Part shown: piece after piece, positions 1 to 8,853 of the stretch
Layout: the number at the start of each line of letters is the position of its first letter
How positions within the stretch are numbered: the stretch's first letter is position 1
Assembly (NCBI GenBank): GCA_963760285.1
Contig: CAVXCI010000001.1
Coordinates: forward strand, 1,798,001-1,862,000
Direction: 5' to 3'
Length of the DNA: 64,000 bases
Source of the DNA: PALSA-278 sp963760285
GTDB lineage: Bacteria > Acidobacteriota > Terriglobia > Acidiferrales > UBA7541
Made by a program: the position numbers and the translations under genes
The notes under the pieces: generated by a model
The model's input: the letters and a program-made list of their open reading frames with translations, nothing else
Database searches by the model: none
What the model was told of the DNA's origin: nothing

Positions 1-295
1 ACCAGTAACGTTTGGGCGTGTCCTCAATAATTTTATCGGGGCGAAGAGACGGCGGGGTGGTTCGCTTCACCTGCGCCAGAGTTAGCCCCACCCTGCCGCG
101 CAGAGCAATGTGCGTGGCCCTGTCCGGCGAGGCGGTGGCGCCGGGCACGGTCTTGTTCTGAATCCAATCATGGGGGACGGCGTACTGGCACTTCCTGGTG
201 TTGTCGACAATTTTCTTCCAGCCCGCGGGCACGGGATTGGTGGTGCTCGCGGAAGCGGCAATTGTCATAGCAAGGAAAATTCCGAAGATTTTCAC
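1..295 (-). CDS. Secreted protein, C-terminus cut by window edge
   Basis: An open frame runs on the minus strand from a GTG at 295 off the left edge of the window, so about 98 N-terminal residues are seen. It begins with a short hydrophobic stretch (KIFGIFLAMTIAASAS) that looks like a signal peptide, followed by polar sequence with NPVPAGWKK and CQYAVPHDW. A GGGAGG ribosome-binding sequence sits about 8 bases before the GTG; an ATG at 268 is an alternative start. The family is not recognised and no catalytic motif is visible in the part present. Expected location is periplasm or outer envelope. Confidence 0.5.
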   Translation of the reverse strand, partial: MKIFGIFLAMTIAASASTTNPVPAGWKKIVDNTRKCQYAVPHDWIQNKTVPGATASPDRATHIALRGRVGLTLAQVKRTTPPSLRPDKIIEDTPKRYW

Positions 296-362
296 GAGGC
301 GCGCCTCCCGGCGGAGAATTCGCAGGTGATTATACCGGTCTCCGCATGGCCGCGCGCGGAAT

Positions 363-1055
363 TCAGGCTTTGACCCCGGTCACCAGCAGCGCGCCTTTTG
401 CGCGGAAGGCCGCGAGTTGCGCCGCGTCGCGGAACCAGCGGCCAGTGTAAACCTCGGGATTGGGCGTGGGGTCTGGGATGTTGTCGTGCATGACGCCAGT
501 GAAGCCGGCATCGCGGAACAGCCTCTCCCATTCCGCCGCCGAAAGCAGGTGCGTGGGAACCGCGAGCGTTTTGCCCCACTGATGGCAGTCGGGATTGTCC
601 TTGTAATAATTGATGAGAGTCCACGCGGAACCGCCAGGATGCAGAACGCGAAAAAGTTCGCTCAGGCCGCGCGCCGGATCGGGCCAGTAATAAGACGACT
701 CCACCGAAACCACGCGGGAGAAGAAATTATTTTCCCAGGGAATTTCGTCCACCCCGCCCACAATGAACACCAGATTGCCAAATTCGCTGCTGGCTGCGCG
801 CGCATGCCGAATCATTTCATCGGAGATATCCATCCCCACAACGCGGCCCTGGGGTGCGCCCTTGGCCAGCGTGCGCGAGAGCCAGCCCGCGCCGCAGCCC
901 ACGTCCAGAATGTTTTCATCCGGCCGCGCGTTCATGCGCTGGAGCATGGGCAGCGTGATGGGCCAGTGGTCGTTTTGCATGTCCTCGCCACGCCCAGATT
1001 CGGCCCAGCGATTGAATTCCTCACGAATTTGCTGATTGGTTTCTGCGGACGACAT
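363..1055 (-). CDS. Class I SAM-dependent methyltransferase
   Basis: A 230-residue protein with a class I methyltransferase fold of the Methyltransf_11 type. The SAM-binding motif I is clear (ILDVGCGAGWLSRTLA, near residues 50-65), followed by the acidic end of strand 2 (VVGMDISDEMI) and the motif after strand 4 (YYWPDPARGLSELFRVLHPGG). Methyl acceptor and pathway cannot be told from sequence. The ATG at 1055 is preferred over the TTG three codons upstream; a GAGGAG lies about 12 bases before the ATG. It stands apart from its neighbours, with about 40 bases to the DUF1684 gene upstream. Confidence 0.85.
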   Translation of the reverse strand: MSSAETNQQIREEFNRWAESGRGEDMQNDHWPITLPMLQRMNARPDENILDVGCGAGWLSRTLAKGAPQGRVVGMDISDEMIRHARAASSEFGNLVFIVGGVDEIPWENNFFSRVVSVESSYYWPDPARGLSELFRVLHPGGSAWTLINYYKDNPDCHQWGKTLAVPTHLLSAAEWERLFRDAGFTGVMHDNIPDPTPNPEVYTGRWFRDAAQLAAFRAKGALLVTGVKA

Positions 1056-1095
1056 GGACGCCAACTACTCCTCGTTAAATTTCCCGCCGCGCGGC

Positions 1096-2001
1096 TTAGT
1101 CGCCGTGGACATATCTCAACTCGCCCGCTTCCACGCGAATGGGCAGGCGGTTTTCCGCCGGCGGGAGCGGGCAGGTGGTGTAGGGATTGAAAGCGCAGGG
1201 CGGATTGTAAGACTCGTTAAAATCGAGAACCGTCTTGCCGTCCTTGGGCAGGTCCGCATAAAGAAAACGCGCCGCGCCATAGGTTTCCTTGCCGCTGGTC
1301 TGATCGCGAAAGACAAACCAAAGCTTCTGATCCTCCGCCAGCGCCTGCATGCGCAGTTCATGGCCTCGCAACGTGAAAACCACTTCGCCGGGACTGGTCA
1401 ACTTGTCCACGTCGCCGAGGATGGTGGGCATTTCCACTTCGCGAGGCGAATCATACGGGACGAATTGCGCGGCCACGCGATAGGATTCATCAATGGGAAA
1501 CCATTGCAATCCTGCAAAATCGCGGAGAAAGCGGCTGTTCTTGTCCCTCATGCGGATGGCCTGCCGCGCGCCACTGGCGTGGACCAGCAGCGTAATATCG
1601 CCGAACGCCAGAAGGCTGGGGCCCTTGTCGTCTGTATCGGGGAGCATGGTGGTTTCCACCACAGGCTTACCGTCGAGGAAAGCCGTCACGCCGTGGTTGA
1701 GGTGGACAGTGACCTTGCCGTTCTGCAGAGTGAACTCGCCGGCTTGTCCGGGGACGGAATCCGCCGGCAGGACAATATCGTTGGCCGCGGCGCTGCCGAA
1801 GCGGTTTACGCCTTCCTTCAGCCAGAACAATCCCGCGATGGAGAGATACCCATCCTCCGCTTTAAGGTGCGCAATGTGCAGCTGGCGCCATTTTTCGATT
1901 TCCGCGCGATAGGCGCCGTCGCCCGCCGCGGCGGATGCCGATGGCGCGCGCAGCGAAAGGAAAATCATCAGAACCGTTGCCAGAGCGTAAAAAATCTTCA
2001 T
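1096..2001 (-). CDS. DUF1684 domain-containing secreted protein
   Basis: A 301-residue protein with a cleavable-looking signal peptide (hydrophobic residues 4-18 ending ASAAA) and the full pattern of the DUF1684 family. Hallmarks are the N-terminal LKAEDGYLSIAGLFWLKEG segment, a central KNSRFLRDFAGLQWFPID segment, and the C-terminal LDFNESYNPPCAFNPYTTC motif with its NPPCAF core. The biochemical role of the family is unknown. ATG at 2001 is preceded by AGGA at good spacing. No operon partner is evident: the thiC stop lies 90 bases upstream. Confidence 0.85.
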   Translation of the reverse strand: MKIFYALATVLMIFLSLRAPSASAAAGDGAYRAEIEKWRQLHIAHLKAEDGYLSIAGLFWLKEGVNRFGSAAANDIVLPADSVPGQAGEFTLQNGKVTVHLNHGVTAFLDGKPVVETTMLPDTDDKGPSLLAFGDITLLVHASGARQAIRMRDKNSRFLRDFAGLQWFPIDESYRVAAQFVPYDSPREVEMPTILGDVDKLTSPGEVVFTLRGHELRMQALAEDQKLWFVFRDQTSGKETYGAARFLYADLPKDGKTVLDFNESYNPPCAFNPYTTCPLPPAENRLPIRVEAGELRYVHGD

Positions 2002-2091
2002 CAGTATTTCCTGTTATCCGGGGCCATCCAGGTCACGATGCATGGAGACGTTATTCACCAATTTACCGCATGAGCGCCGGACGGCGAACAA

Positions 2092-3498
2092 TCATTCTTC
2101 AACTTTTGCCAGAAGCTGGATGAATTTCGCCTCGCGGTCCTTCTGGTCGAAACCCTGGTAAATCTCAGCGATCTGCGTGGTGTTCATGGAACAAAACTTT
2201 GGCCCGCACATGGAGCAGAATTTGGCGTCCTTGTAAAAATCGTCGGGCAGCGTTTCGTCATGCATGGCTCGCGCGGTGTCGGGGTCCAGCGAAAGATCGA
2301 ACTGCTTGTTCCAGTCGAAGAGAAAGCGCGCGTAGCTGAGCGCATCATCCCGGTCGCGCGCGCCGGGACGGTGCCGCGCCACGTCTGCCGCATGCGCGGC
2401 AATTTTGTAGGCGATCACGCCCTGGCGGACGTCATCGGCATTCGGCAATCCGAGATGCTCCTTCGGCGTGACGTAGCACAGCATGGAAGCGCCATGCCAG
2501 CCGATCATGGCCGCGCCGATGGCGCTGGTGATGTGGTCATAGCCGGGAGCGATGTCCGTCACCAGCGGGCCGAGCGTGTAAAACGGCGCCTCGTGGCACA
2601 GTTCGTTTTCCTTCTTCACCTGCATCTCGATTTGGTCAAGCGGAATGTGGCCCGGGCCTTCAATCATCACCTGCACGTCGCGCTCCCAGGCTTTTTTTGT
2701 CAACTCGCCGAGGACGCGAAGTTCCGCGAACTGCGCTTCGTCGCTGGCGTCCGCCAGGCAGCCGGGGCGCAGGCCGTCCCCGAGCGAATAGCTGACGTCA
2801 TGCTTTTGAAGAATCTTGCTGATTTCGTCGAAGTGCTCGTAAAGGAAGTTTTCTTTTTTGTGGAACGCCATCCACTGCGCCATCAGCGCGCCGCCGCGGC
2901 TGACGATCCCGGTGATGCGGTTGCGCACCAGCGGCAGAAATTCGCGCATCACCCCGGCGTGGATGGTCATGTAGTCCACGCCCTGTTCCGCCTGCTCTTC
3001 GATCACTTCCAGCATCAGCTCGATGGTCAAGTCTTCGGGGCGGCGCACGCGCGAGATCGCTTCGTAAATTGGGACCGTGCCGATGGGCACGGGAGAATTC
3101 TCAATGATGGCGCGCCGAATCGCGGGAATGTCGCCGCCGGTGGAAAGGTCCATCACCGTGTCCGAGCCATAGTGCACGGCGCGATGCAGTTTTTCCAGCT
3201 CGTCGCCAATCTTCGACGTGGTGGCGGAATTGCCGATGTTGGCGTTGATTTTGCATTTGAACGCCACGCCGATGCCCATGGGCTCCAGGCTGCGATGGTT
3301 GATGTTGGCGGGAATGATGGCGCGGCCGCGTGCCACTTCGCCGCGCACCGCTTCCGGCTCCAGTTTTTCCCGTCGCGCGACGTACTCCATCTCCTCGGTG
3401 ATCACGCCCAGCCGGGCATAATGCATCTGCGAGACGTTGCGCGATGCGCCGTTCGGCGCGGCCAGCCGCTTCTCGATCCAGGAATCTCTCAGAGCCAT
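2092..3498 (-). CDS. thiC: Phosphomethylpyrimidine synthase ThiC
   Basis: ThiC is a radical SAM enzyme that converts aminoimidazole ribotide to hydroxymethylpyrimidine phosphate in thiamine synthesis. From the ATG at 3498 it is 468 residues, the size of the shorter bacterial ThiC form. The frame extends upstream, but the ATG has GGAGGA directly before it and conserved sequence starts just after. Conserved parts include INANIGNSATTSKIGDELEKL, the substrate-binding STGGDIPAIRR, EGPGHIPLDQI, and the C-terminal iron-sulfur motif CSMCGPKFC (CxxCxxxxC) near the end. I looked for a TPP riboswitch in the 109 bases between this gene and the next and saw no THI-box sequence, so control may differ from the usual case. 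Confidence 0.95.
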   Translation of the reverse strand: MALRDSWIEKRLAAPNGASRNVSQMHYARLGVITEEMEYVARREKLEPEAVRGEVARGRAIIPANINHRSLEPMGIGVAFKCKINANIGNSATTSKIGDELEKLHRAVHYGSDTVMDLSTGGDIPAIRRAIIENSPVPIGTVPIYEAISRVRRPEDLTIELMLEVIEEQAEQGVDYMTIHAGVMREFLPLVRNRITGIVSRGGALMAQWMAFHKKENFLYEHFDEISKILQKHDVSYSLGDGLRPGCLADASDEAQFAELRVLGELTKKAWERDVQVMIEGPGHIPLDQIEMQVKKENELCHEAPFYTLGPLVTDIAPGYDHITSAIGAAMIGWHGASMLCYVTPKEHLGLPNADDVRQGVIAYKIAAHAADVARHRPGARDRDDALSYARFLFDWNKQFDLSLDPDTARAMHDETLPDDFYKDAKFCSMCGPKFCSMNTTQIAEIYQGFDQKDREAKFIQLLAKVEE

Positions 3499-3607
3499 GG
3501 CGTCCTCCTGACACGGCGCGCGGCGAACGAATGCGCGCGCTGGAATGCAAATTATCGCACCGCGTGCGGGAAGCGGCAACCTTACCCTGAGCAGTGATGA
3601 CGAGCGG

Positions 3608-5719
3608 CTACTCTGCTGCGGTGGTCGCGCCGGCGCCAAGAAGTTTCACAAGAGATTCCGTGTTGCCGACGGGCGCATGGCATGTGGCGCCCACGCAGAC
3701 CAACGCTTGCGCAGCATCGGCGGGAAGTCCGGCGAGAGTTGTACGCAACGCCTCGGGCAACTCGGAAGACATAGCGGAAGAAAGCGGTGTGGCAACGCGA
3801 ATCACGGCTTTGCCAAAACGGTAAATGCTATTCGCGGCTTGCAATAGCGCGTCGCCAGCGGGATCATCCGCCGCACCCGTAACGATGACGTGCATCGGGC
3901 GCCGCTCCTCCAACAGCGCGGCCAGCCCCAGCGTGGCGGAATAGAGCGCGAAGTCCGGACCGAGTCCCGCGAAAGTTTCCAGCGTAAGCCGCGCGGCGTC
4001 GCCATAGCGCGATTCTCCCGTCCAATCCTGCAATCGAACCAGCACCATGGCCGCGACGGAATTCGCTGACGGCACGGGAGAGTCCTGCATCGGTTTGCGG
4101 CGCAACTCCAGTCCGCCGAGTGGCGCGGCATCGGACGCGCGGTCGAAAAATCCGCCGGCGGGATCGCCATATTTTTCCAGCGTGATGACCATGGCGCGGA
4201 CGGCCGCGCGGAAATAACGCGCGTCGAGCGTGGTTTCCCACGCGTCCAACAGCGCCGCGGCAAGAAAAACCTGGTCGTCGAGCACGCCCGCGAGGCGTGG
4301 GCCGCCCACGCGATGCAGAAATCCTGAACGCTCGTCCCACGCTTCCGCGAGGATGCGGTCCAAAGTTTTCAACGCGAATTCGCGGCAGTCGGCGCGGCCC
4401 AGCACGCGCGCCGCTTCCAGGAATGCGGAAATGTAGAGGCCGTTCCAGCCGGTGTAAACCGTGCGGTCCACTTCCGGAGTCTTGCGGCGCCCGCGTGCGG
4501 CCAGCATCGCGGATCTCGCGCGGCGAATCGTTTCCGTTACGTCCTCTTCCGTGCGTCCAAGCTGCGCGGCGATTTCCGCTGGCGTTGCCGCCAGCCACAG
4601 GACGTTGCGCGACGGGTCATGATGCATTTCTCCGGTTTCGCCCACATCGTAGTAAAGCTCCATCACGCGGGCATCATCGGCGGGAAGCGTTTCGCGGAGT
4701 TCGGCCAGCGACCAGGTGAAATAGTCGCCGTCATCATCCAGCGAAATATCCGCATCCTGGCTGGAGTAGAACCCGCCGCGCTCGCGGCCGGCGAGAACAT
4801 CCAGCGTCCAGCGAATCATTCCTTCGGCGGTTTCGCGGAACAACGGGTTGCCGGTCACCTGCCAGCCGTGCAGATAATTTTTCAGCAGCTCGGAATTGTC
4901 GTAGGACATCTTTTCGAAATGCGGCACCAGCCAGCGCTCGTCCACGGAGTAGCGATGGAAGCCGCCGCCGATCTGGTCGTAAACGCCGCCGCGCGCCATT
5001 TTGGCCAGCGTGGTTTCCGCCACGGTAAGCAAAGGTTTTTCACCCGTGGCCTGGTAACGCTCCAGCAAAAGTTCAATGGCCGCGGGATGGGGAAATTTTG
5101 GCGCGGTCCCGAATCCGCCGTTGCGGATGTCAAAGCGGCGCGCGATGGCATCCGTCATGGTTTCCACAAAGCCGCCGGAAAGTTTTCCCGGCGTGCTGGT
5201 GGCGTTTTCCGCCTGGCGCACGGCTTCTTCAATGGCTTCCGCGGCGCGGTCCACGTCTTCGCGCTTGGCGCGGAACGCGTCAGCCATGGAAAGAAGAATG
5301 CGCCGGAAGCCCGGCCGGCCCATGGCGTCGTCCGGCGGAAAGTAAGTGCCGCCGAAAAACGGTTTGCCATCGGGCGTTAGGAACGCCGTCAGCGGCCATC
5401 CGCCCTGGCCGGAAACCGCGGCCACCGCCGTCTGGTAACGCGAATCCACGTCGGGACGCTCGTCGCGGTCCACTTTCACGGCGATAAAATTCTCATTGAT
5501 GAGACGCGCGATCTCCGGATTCTCGTAGCTTTCGCGGTCAATCACATGGCACCAGTGGCACCACACCGCGCCGATATCCAGCAGCATGGGTTTTTTTTCG
5601 GCGCGCGCGCGCGCGAATGCTTCTTCGCCCCATTCGTGCCAGTCCACCGGCTGATGCGCGGCGGAGCGAAGGTAGGGGCTGGCGGACCGCGCCAGACGGT
5701 TCGGTTGTTGTTTGCTCAA
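3608..5719 (-). CDS. Thioredoxin-domain protein of the DUF255/YyaL (SSP411-like) family
   Basis: A 703-residue cytosolic protein with an N-terminal thioredoxin-like domain followed by an alpha/alpha six-barrel region, as in YyaL of Bacillus and human SPATA20. The family start signature NRLARSASPYLRSAAHQPVDW is followed by the active-site-like CHWC in GAVWCHWCHVID (about residues 51-62), then DERPDVD and GGWPLTAFLTPDGKPFFGGTY. The barrel shows GGFGTAPKFPHP, GGVYDQIGGGFHRY and FYSSQDADI. The function is not settled; a role in redox or sugar metabolism has been proposed. The start appears to be TTG at 5719, with AGGA 7-8 bases upstream. The next gene on the strand is 36 bases away, so transcription together with DUF2203 and moaA is plausible. 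Confidence 0.88.
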   Translation of the reverse strand: MSKQQPNRLARSASPYLRSAAHQPVDWHEWGEEAFARARAEKKPMLLDIGAVWCHWCHVIDRESYENPEIARLINENFIAVKVDRDERPDVDSRYQTAVAAVSGQGGWPLTAFLTPDGKPFFGGTYFPPDDAMGRPGFRRILLSMADAFRAKREDVDRAAEAIEEAVRQAENATSTPGKLSGGFVETMTDAIARRFDIRNGGFGTAPKFPHPAAIELLLERYQATGEKPLLTVAETTLAKMARGGVYDQIGGGFHRYSVDERWLVPHFEKMSYDNSELLKNYLHGWQVTGNPLFRETAEGMIRWTLDVLAGRERGGFYSSQDADISLDDDGDYFTWSLAELRETLPADDARVMELYYDVGETGEMHHDPSRNVLWLAATPAEIAAQLGRTEEDVTETIRRARSAMLAARGRRKTPEVDRTVYTGWNGLYISAFLEAARVLGRADCREFALKTLDRILAEAWDERSGFLHRVGGPRLAGVLDDQVFLAAALLDAWETTLDARYFRAAVRAMVITLEKYGDPAGGFFDRASDAAPLGGLELRRKPMQDSPVPSANSVAAMVLVRLQDWTGESRYGDAARLTLETFAGLGPDFALYSATLGLAALLEERRPMHVIVTGAADDPAGDALLQAANSIYRFGKAVIRVATPLSSAMSSELPEALRTTLAGLPADAAQALVCVGATCHAPVGNTESLVKLLGAGATTAAE

Positions 5720-5755
5720 ATGTGCGTCCTTCGGGGCGCTGCCGCGCGCGGAAAT

Positions 5756-6202
5756 TTAGTGGATGGTGCCCGTAGAACCGGCGTCGAACGGATCCAGCGG
5801 CTTGCGGCCGGAGAAGCCCTCATCCTGGCGGTGATAATAACGGATGCGATCCTCGCCCACGCGCCAGCAATAATAAATGTCCTCGTTATTCAGGCGCGCC
5901 GGAAAATCCAGCAGCCCGGAATCCAAATCTTTTACCACGCAGCCGGTGGAATGAATGCGGTCCAGGGCCTCCTGAATGGCGTGGACCACGTTTTCGCGCT
6001 CCACGCGCACCTTGGCCACGCGGTCATAGGAAACCAGCAATCCGCCGGACTGCTGGATGCGCGCGCTGAGCGAAGAGAGATCGTCGTCCAGTTCATTCAT
6101 GCGCCGCCGCGCTTCCAGAGCTTCCAGGAGAATAGGCTCCACCTCCAGGCGGGTGCGCTCCGCCTCGGTGAGGGAAAAAAGCCGTGCTGAATCTTCGCTC
6201 AT
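5756..6202 (-). CDS. DUF2203 family protein
   Basis: A 148-residue soluble protein matching the DUF2203 family. It has an N-terminal helical half (SLTEAERTRLEVEPILLEALEARRRM, then NELDDDLSSLSARIQQSGG) and the typical C-terminal half with LDRIHSTGCVVKDLDSGLLDFPAR followed by the YYCWRVGEDRIRYYH block. The function of the family is unknown. It starts at an ATG and lies 27 bases from the moaA stop and 36 bases from the DUF255 gene, so it is probably in one transcript with both. Confidence 0.85.
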   Translation of the reverse strand: MSEDSARLFSLTEAERTRLEVEPILLEALEARRRMNELDDDLSSLSARIQQSGGLLVSYDRVAKVRVERENVVHAIQEALDRIHSTGCVVKDLDSGLLDFPARLNNEDIYYCWRVGEDRIRYYHRQDEGFSGRKPLDPFDAGSTGTIH

Positions 6203-6229
6203 AAATTAAGCAGCGCTATTCGCTCTGCG

Positions 6230-7287
6230 TTATCCGCCGATGAAAACCATGCTGCGGGAGGGAGGCGTAAAATCGGGTTCGTTGATGCGATGCCCGCTTT
6301 CCTTTTGATGCACCACGTCGCGAATGCGCTGTGCGATGGCCTGGTCGTCCGCGCCGCCGCGCAGCAGACCCCGCAAATCGTGATCCTCGCGGCTGAAAAG
6401 ACAGGTGCGCAGCTTGCCGTCCGCGGTCAGGCGGATGCGCGAACAGAATCCGCAGAACGGCTGTGTCACCGGAGCCACCAGTCCGATTTCGCCGCGGCCA
6501 TCAGCGAAGCGGTAACGCCGCGCGGTCTCGCTGCGCTCGTGGGCCACGGGCAGCAGTTCCCAGCGCGCGGCAATGCGCCCGTGAACCTCCGCCGCGCTGA
6601 CCATCAAATCCCGATTCCAATGCCGGTCGGCGTCCAGCGGCATATATTCAATGAAACGCATGATCAGATCGCGCCCGCGGGCGAATTCCGCGAAGGCTTC
6701 CACTTCGTCGTCGTTGATCCCGCGCACCAGCACCGCATTCACTTTCACCGGACGCAGCGCGGAAACCTGTGCGGCGTCGATTCCGGCCATCACCCGGCCA
6801 AAGGATTGCGTGCGCGTGATAGTTTCAAATTTCGCGGGATCCAGTGAATCCAGGCTGATATTGATGCGTTGCAAACCCGCGGCCACCAGCGCGTCGCAGC
6901 GTCCGGCCAGCAGATGGCCGTTGGTGGTCATGGAAAGATCCGCCACTCCAAGCGCGCGCAGCCGCGAAACGAATTCTTCAATGCCCGGCCGCACCAGCGG
7001 TTCACCGCCGGTGACGCGAATCTTGCGGATGCCCAGCCCGGTCAGGATGCGCGCCAGCCTTCCAGTTCATCCCAGCCGAGAAGATGATCCTCCGCCATGT
7101 GGTTTTCCGGGTTCGCCGAACGGCAATAGACGCAGCGGAAATTGCAGCGGTCGGTCACCGAGATGCGCAAATCGGTGATGGGCCGGCCAAGCCCGTCCAT
7201 CAGCGCGGCGTGATTCCGCGGAGACGGCGCCTCCAGCGGCGACATGTGCGCCGCGACCCGGTGCAGAACTTGATGAGCAGTAGCCAT
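6230..7287 (-). CDS. moaA: GTP 3',8-cyclase MoaA (frame broken by one base near 7056)
   Basis: MoaA is the radical SAM enzyme that makes the first committed intermediate of molybdenum cofactor synthesis from GTP. The N-terminal part, from the ATG at 7287, holds the SAM iron-sulfur cluster motif CNFRCVYC after the family pattern GRPITDLRISVTDRCN. The C-terminal part has TGGEPLVRPG, the second cluster motif CGFCSRIRLTADGKLRTC and the conserved GG tail (MVFIGG). As read, the two parts are in different frames: restoring one base after GDELE at about 7056 gives the normal sequence (...WDELE-R-LARILTGLGIRKIRVTGGEP), so one base appears to be missing. Corrected length is about 352 residues, normal for MoaA. 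Its leader is structured (see 7304-7520). Confidence 0.88.
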
Positions 7288-7303
7288 AATCAGCCTGGCA
7301 AAC

Positions 7304-7336
7304 AAAAAGCCCGTGTCACATGTTTGGACGCGGGCT
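7304..7336 (-). terminator. Intrinsic terminator in the moaA leader
   Basis: On the minus strand an AGCCCG arm (7336-7331) pairs with CGGGCT (7314-7309 side), extended by three more pairs after one mismatch, and is followed at once by a run of five T (7308-7304). It ends 17 bases before the moaA ATG. A terminator placed between a long leader and a start codon is the classic layout of a transcriptional attenuator or riboswitch expression platform. It could instead end an unseen small transcript. Confidence 0.6.
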
Positions 7337-7393
7337 CCAGCGGAACGGTGCGCGCCAGGCGCGCCGCCCCACCGCTTATCCCCTTTCCAAACA

Positions 7394-7520
7394 CGGGAGG
7401 CGCGAGCGTTTCCCCTCGCACCCTGCGCGGCAGGCGAGCCCGCCGCCCTCCGCGTGATGGCGCGGAGCCGTCCCCGGCCCATGGAATTTCTCTTCCGCAG
7501 GCGCCGGAGATCGGAGATTC
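7394..7520 (-). promoter_or_regulatory. Structured moaA leader, possible Moco-family riboswitch aptamer
   Basis: The stretch 7288-7666 holds no convincing gene. On the minus strand its middle part is GC-rich and rich in pairing. It starts with ATCTCCGATCTCCGG, contains GGGGACGGCTCCGCGCC, and closes with GAAACGCTCGCGCCTCC, where GGCGC and GCGCC segments can pair over a distance. These blocks resemble, from memory, the conserved 5' and 3' segments of the Moco RNA motif that often precedes moaA. With the terminator just downstream, a cofactor-responsive riboswitch is a reasonable guess. The aptamer match was not computed. Confidence 0.35.
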
Positions 7521-7666
7521 ATCTACATTGTACGCGGGGGAATGCACGGCGGCAATGAAGATGAAAACCGCCCATGCCGCCAGCGCATTGCTGTTTCACG
7601 TTCGCCGCAACCAGCCAGCCTGCAGCCCGCCCGCGGCGATGCCCGCCTATGGTAGATTAGCCGCCG

Positions 7667-8842
7667 ATGCGAATTTTTGTTTTGGGAGCAGGAGCCTCGG
7701 GCTCGCTGCTGGCGCAGCTTCTGCAAAGGCAGGGGCACATCGTATGGTGTGGCGACCGCGACGTGGAGCGCGCCCGGCGCTTTTTGGGCAAGAAAAGCTC
7801 CATTGAGGTCCGCGAAGTGAACGCGCGCAACCTGCGGGCCATCGTCCAGGCCGCACAGGGTTGCCATTTGCTGATAAACGCATCGCCGGCCATCTTCAAC
7901 GAAATCATTTTGCGCGCCGCGCTGTGGCTGAAAGTCCATTATCTGGACCTGAACTCGCGGCTGACGCGCAATCCCTTCCGCCCCGAGCAGTTTTATTATC
8001 AGAAGCGCTTCGAAGCGAAGAACCGCCTGGCATTGATTAACGCCGGTGCGGCGCCGGGATTGACCAACCTGCTGGCTAAGCGGGGCGCGGAACTCCTGAC
8101 CAGCACGGAGAGTGTCCATTTTCGCCTGTACGAAAGCACGGAGAGCAAGGATCCGGTTTCCAGCTGGTCCGCTGAAGTGGCTTTCGACGCCGCCACTTCG
8201 CGGCCGCGCGTGTATCGCGACGGCCATTTCACGCTGGCGCGGCGTTTTGCGGAGCGGGAGCGTTTCCGCTTCCCGGCGCCCATCGGCGAAATTCCCGTAT
8301 ACATGTTCGCGCAGGACGAAGTCGTCACCGTGCCCCGGTACATTCCCCTGCAAGAGGCGGAAGCGAAAATCGGCGGCAGAGATATCGAACTGGTGCGCCG
8401 CTGGAGCCGCAAGGGTCAATTGAGCAAGTCCCGCGGCATGGCCCGCATGAAATTCCCCGCCACGCCCACGCCGCGAAAAGTGGCGCGCTTGATTCGCGGC
8501 GGCCAGTTGGAGAATGTGCGTTTTGCCATCGCCGTACTGGTGGACGGCCTCCGCGCGGAAGAGCACACCCAGGTGCGCTGGGACGTATCCTTTCCCTCGC
8601 TCTACCAGCTTCGCCTGCGCGGACTGTTTTGCACGCCCATTTCCTATGGCACGGCCCACGCCGCTGCTCTTTTCGTCCGCCATTTTCCGCGCGATATGTC
8701 TGGCGTGATTCCGCCCGAGGCGCTGCCCGCCGATGTGCGCCGCGCAATATTAAAGGACCTGCGCTCGCGCGATATCCGCGCTTCCGTCAAGATTCGTGCC
8801 GTAAAGGGTAAATCAGAGGACGATTTGCACGCCGGGGAGTAG
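7667..8842 (+). CDS. Saccharopine dehydrogenase family NAD(P)-binding protein
   Basis: A 391-residue cytosolic oxidoreductase-like protein. The N-terminus is a Rossmann fold with the dinucleotide-binding motif GAGASGSLLAQLL (residues 7-19) after the MRIFVL strand, followed by an Asp (CGDRD) suggesting NAD preference. Downstream, LINASPAIFNEIILRAALW and the VHYLDLNSR and INAGAAPGLTNLLA segments match the saccharopine dehydrogenase / homospermidine synthase-like superfamily. The substrate is unknown. The ATG at 7667 has no strong Shine-Dalgarno. It is divergent from moaA and convergent with the antiporter gene, with only 11 bases between stops. Confidence 0.8.
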   Translation: MRIFVLGAGASGSLLAQLLQRQGHIVWCGDRDVERARRFLGKKSSIEVREVNARNLRAIVQAAQGCHLLINASPAIFNEIILRAALWLKVHYLDLNSRLTRNPFRPEQFYYQKRFEAKNRLALINAGAAPGLTNLLAKRGAELLTSTESVHFRLYESTESKDPVSSWSAEVAFDAATSRPRVYRDGHFTLARRFAERERFRFPAPIGEIPVYMFAQDEVVTVPRYIPLQEAEAKIGGRDIELVRRWSRKGQLSKSRGMARMKFPATPTPRKVARLIRGGQLENVRFAIAVLVDGLRAEEHTQVRWDVSFPSLYQLRLRGLFCTPISYGTAHAAALFVRHFPRDMSGVIPPEALPADVRRAILKDLRSRDIRASVKIRAVKGKSEDDLHAGE

Positions 8843-8853
8843 CCCGGCGGAGC

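Noticed and set aside
2260..3597. Long open frame antisense to thiC (445 codons)
   Set aside because: Opposite strand of a confirmed gene; His/Arg/Ala-rich translation with no family pattern, a common artefact of GC-rich codon bias.
3499..3607. TPP riboswitch before thiC
   Set aside because: No CTGAGA or ACCTGAT-type THI-box sequence is visible in the short gap.
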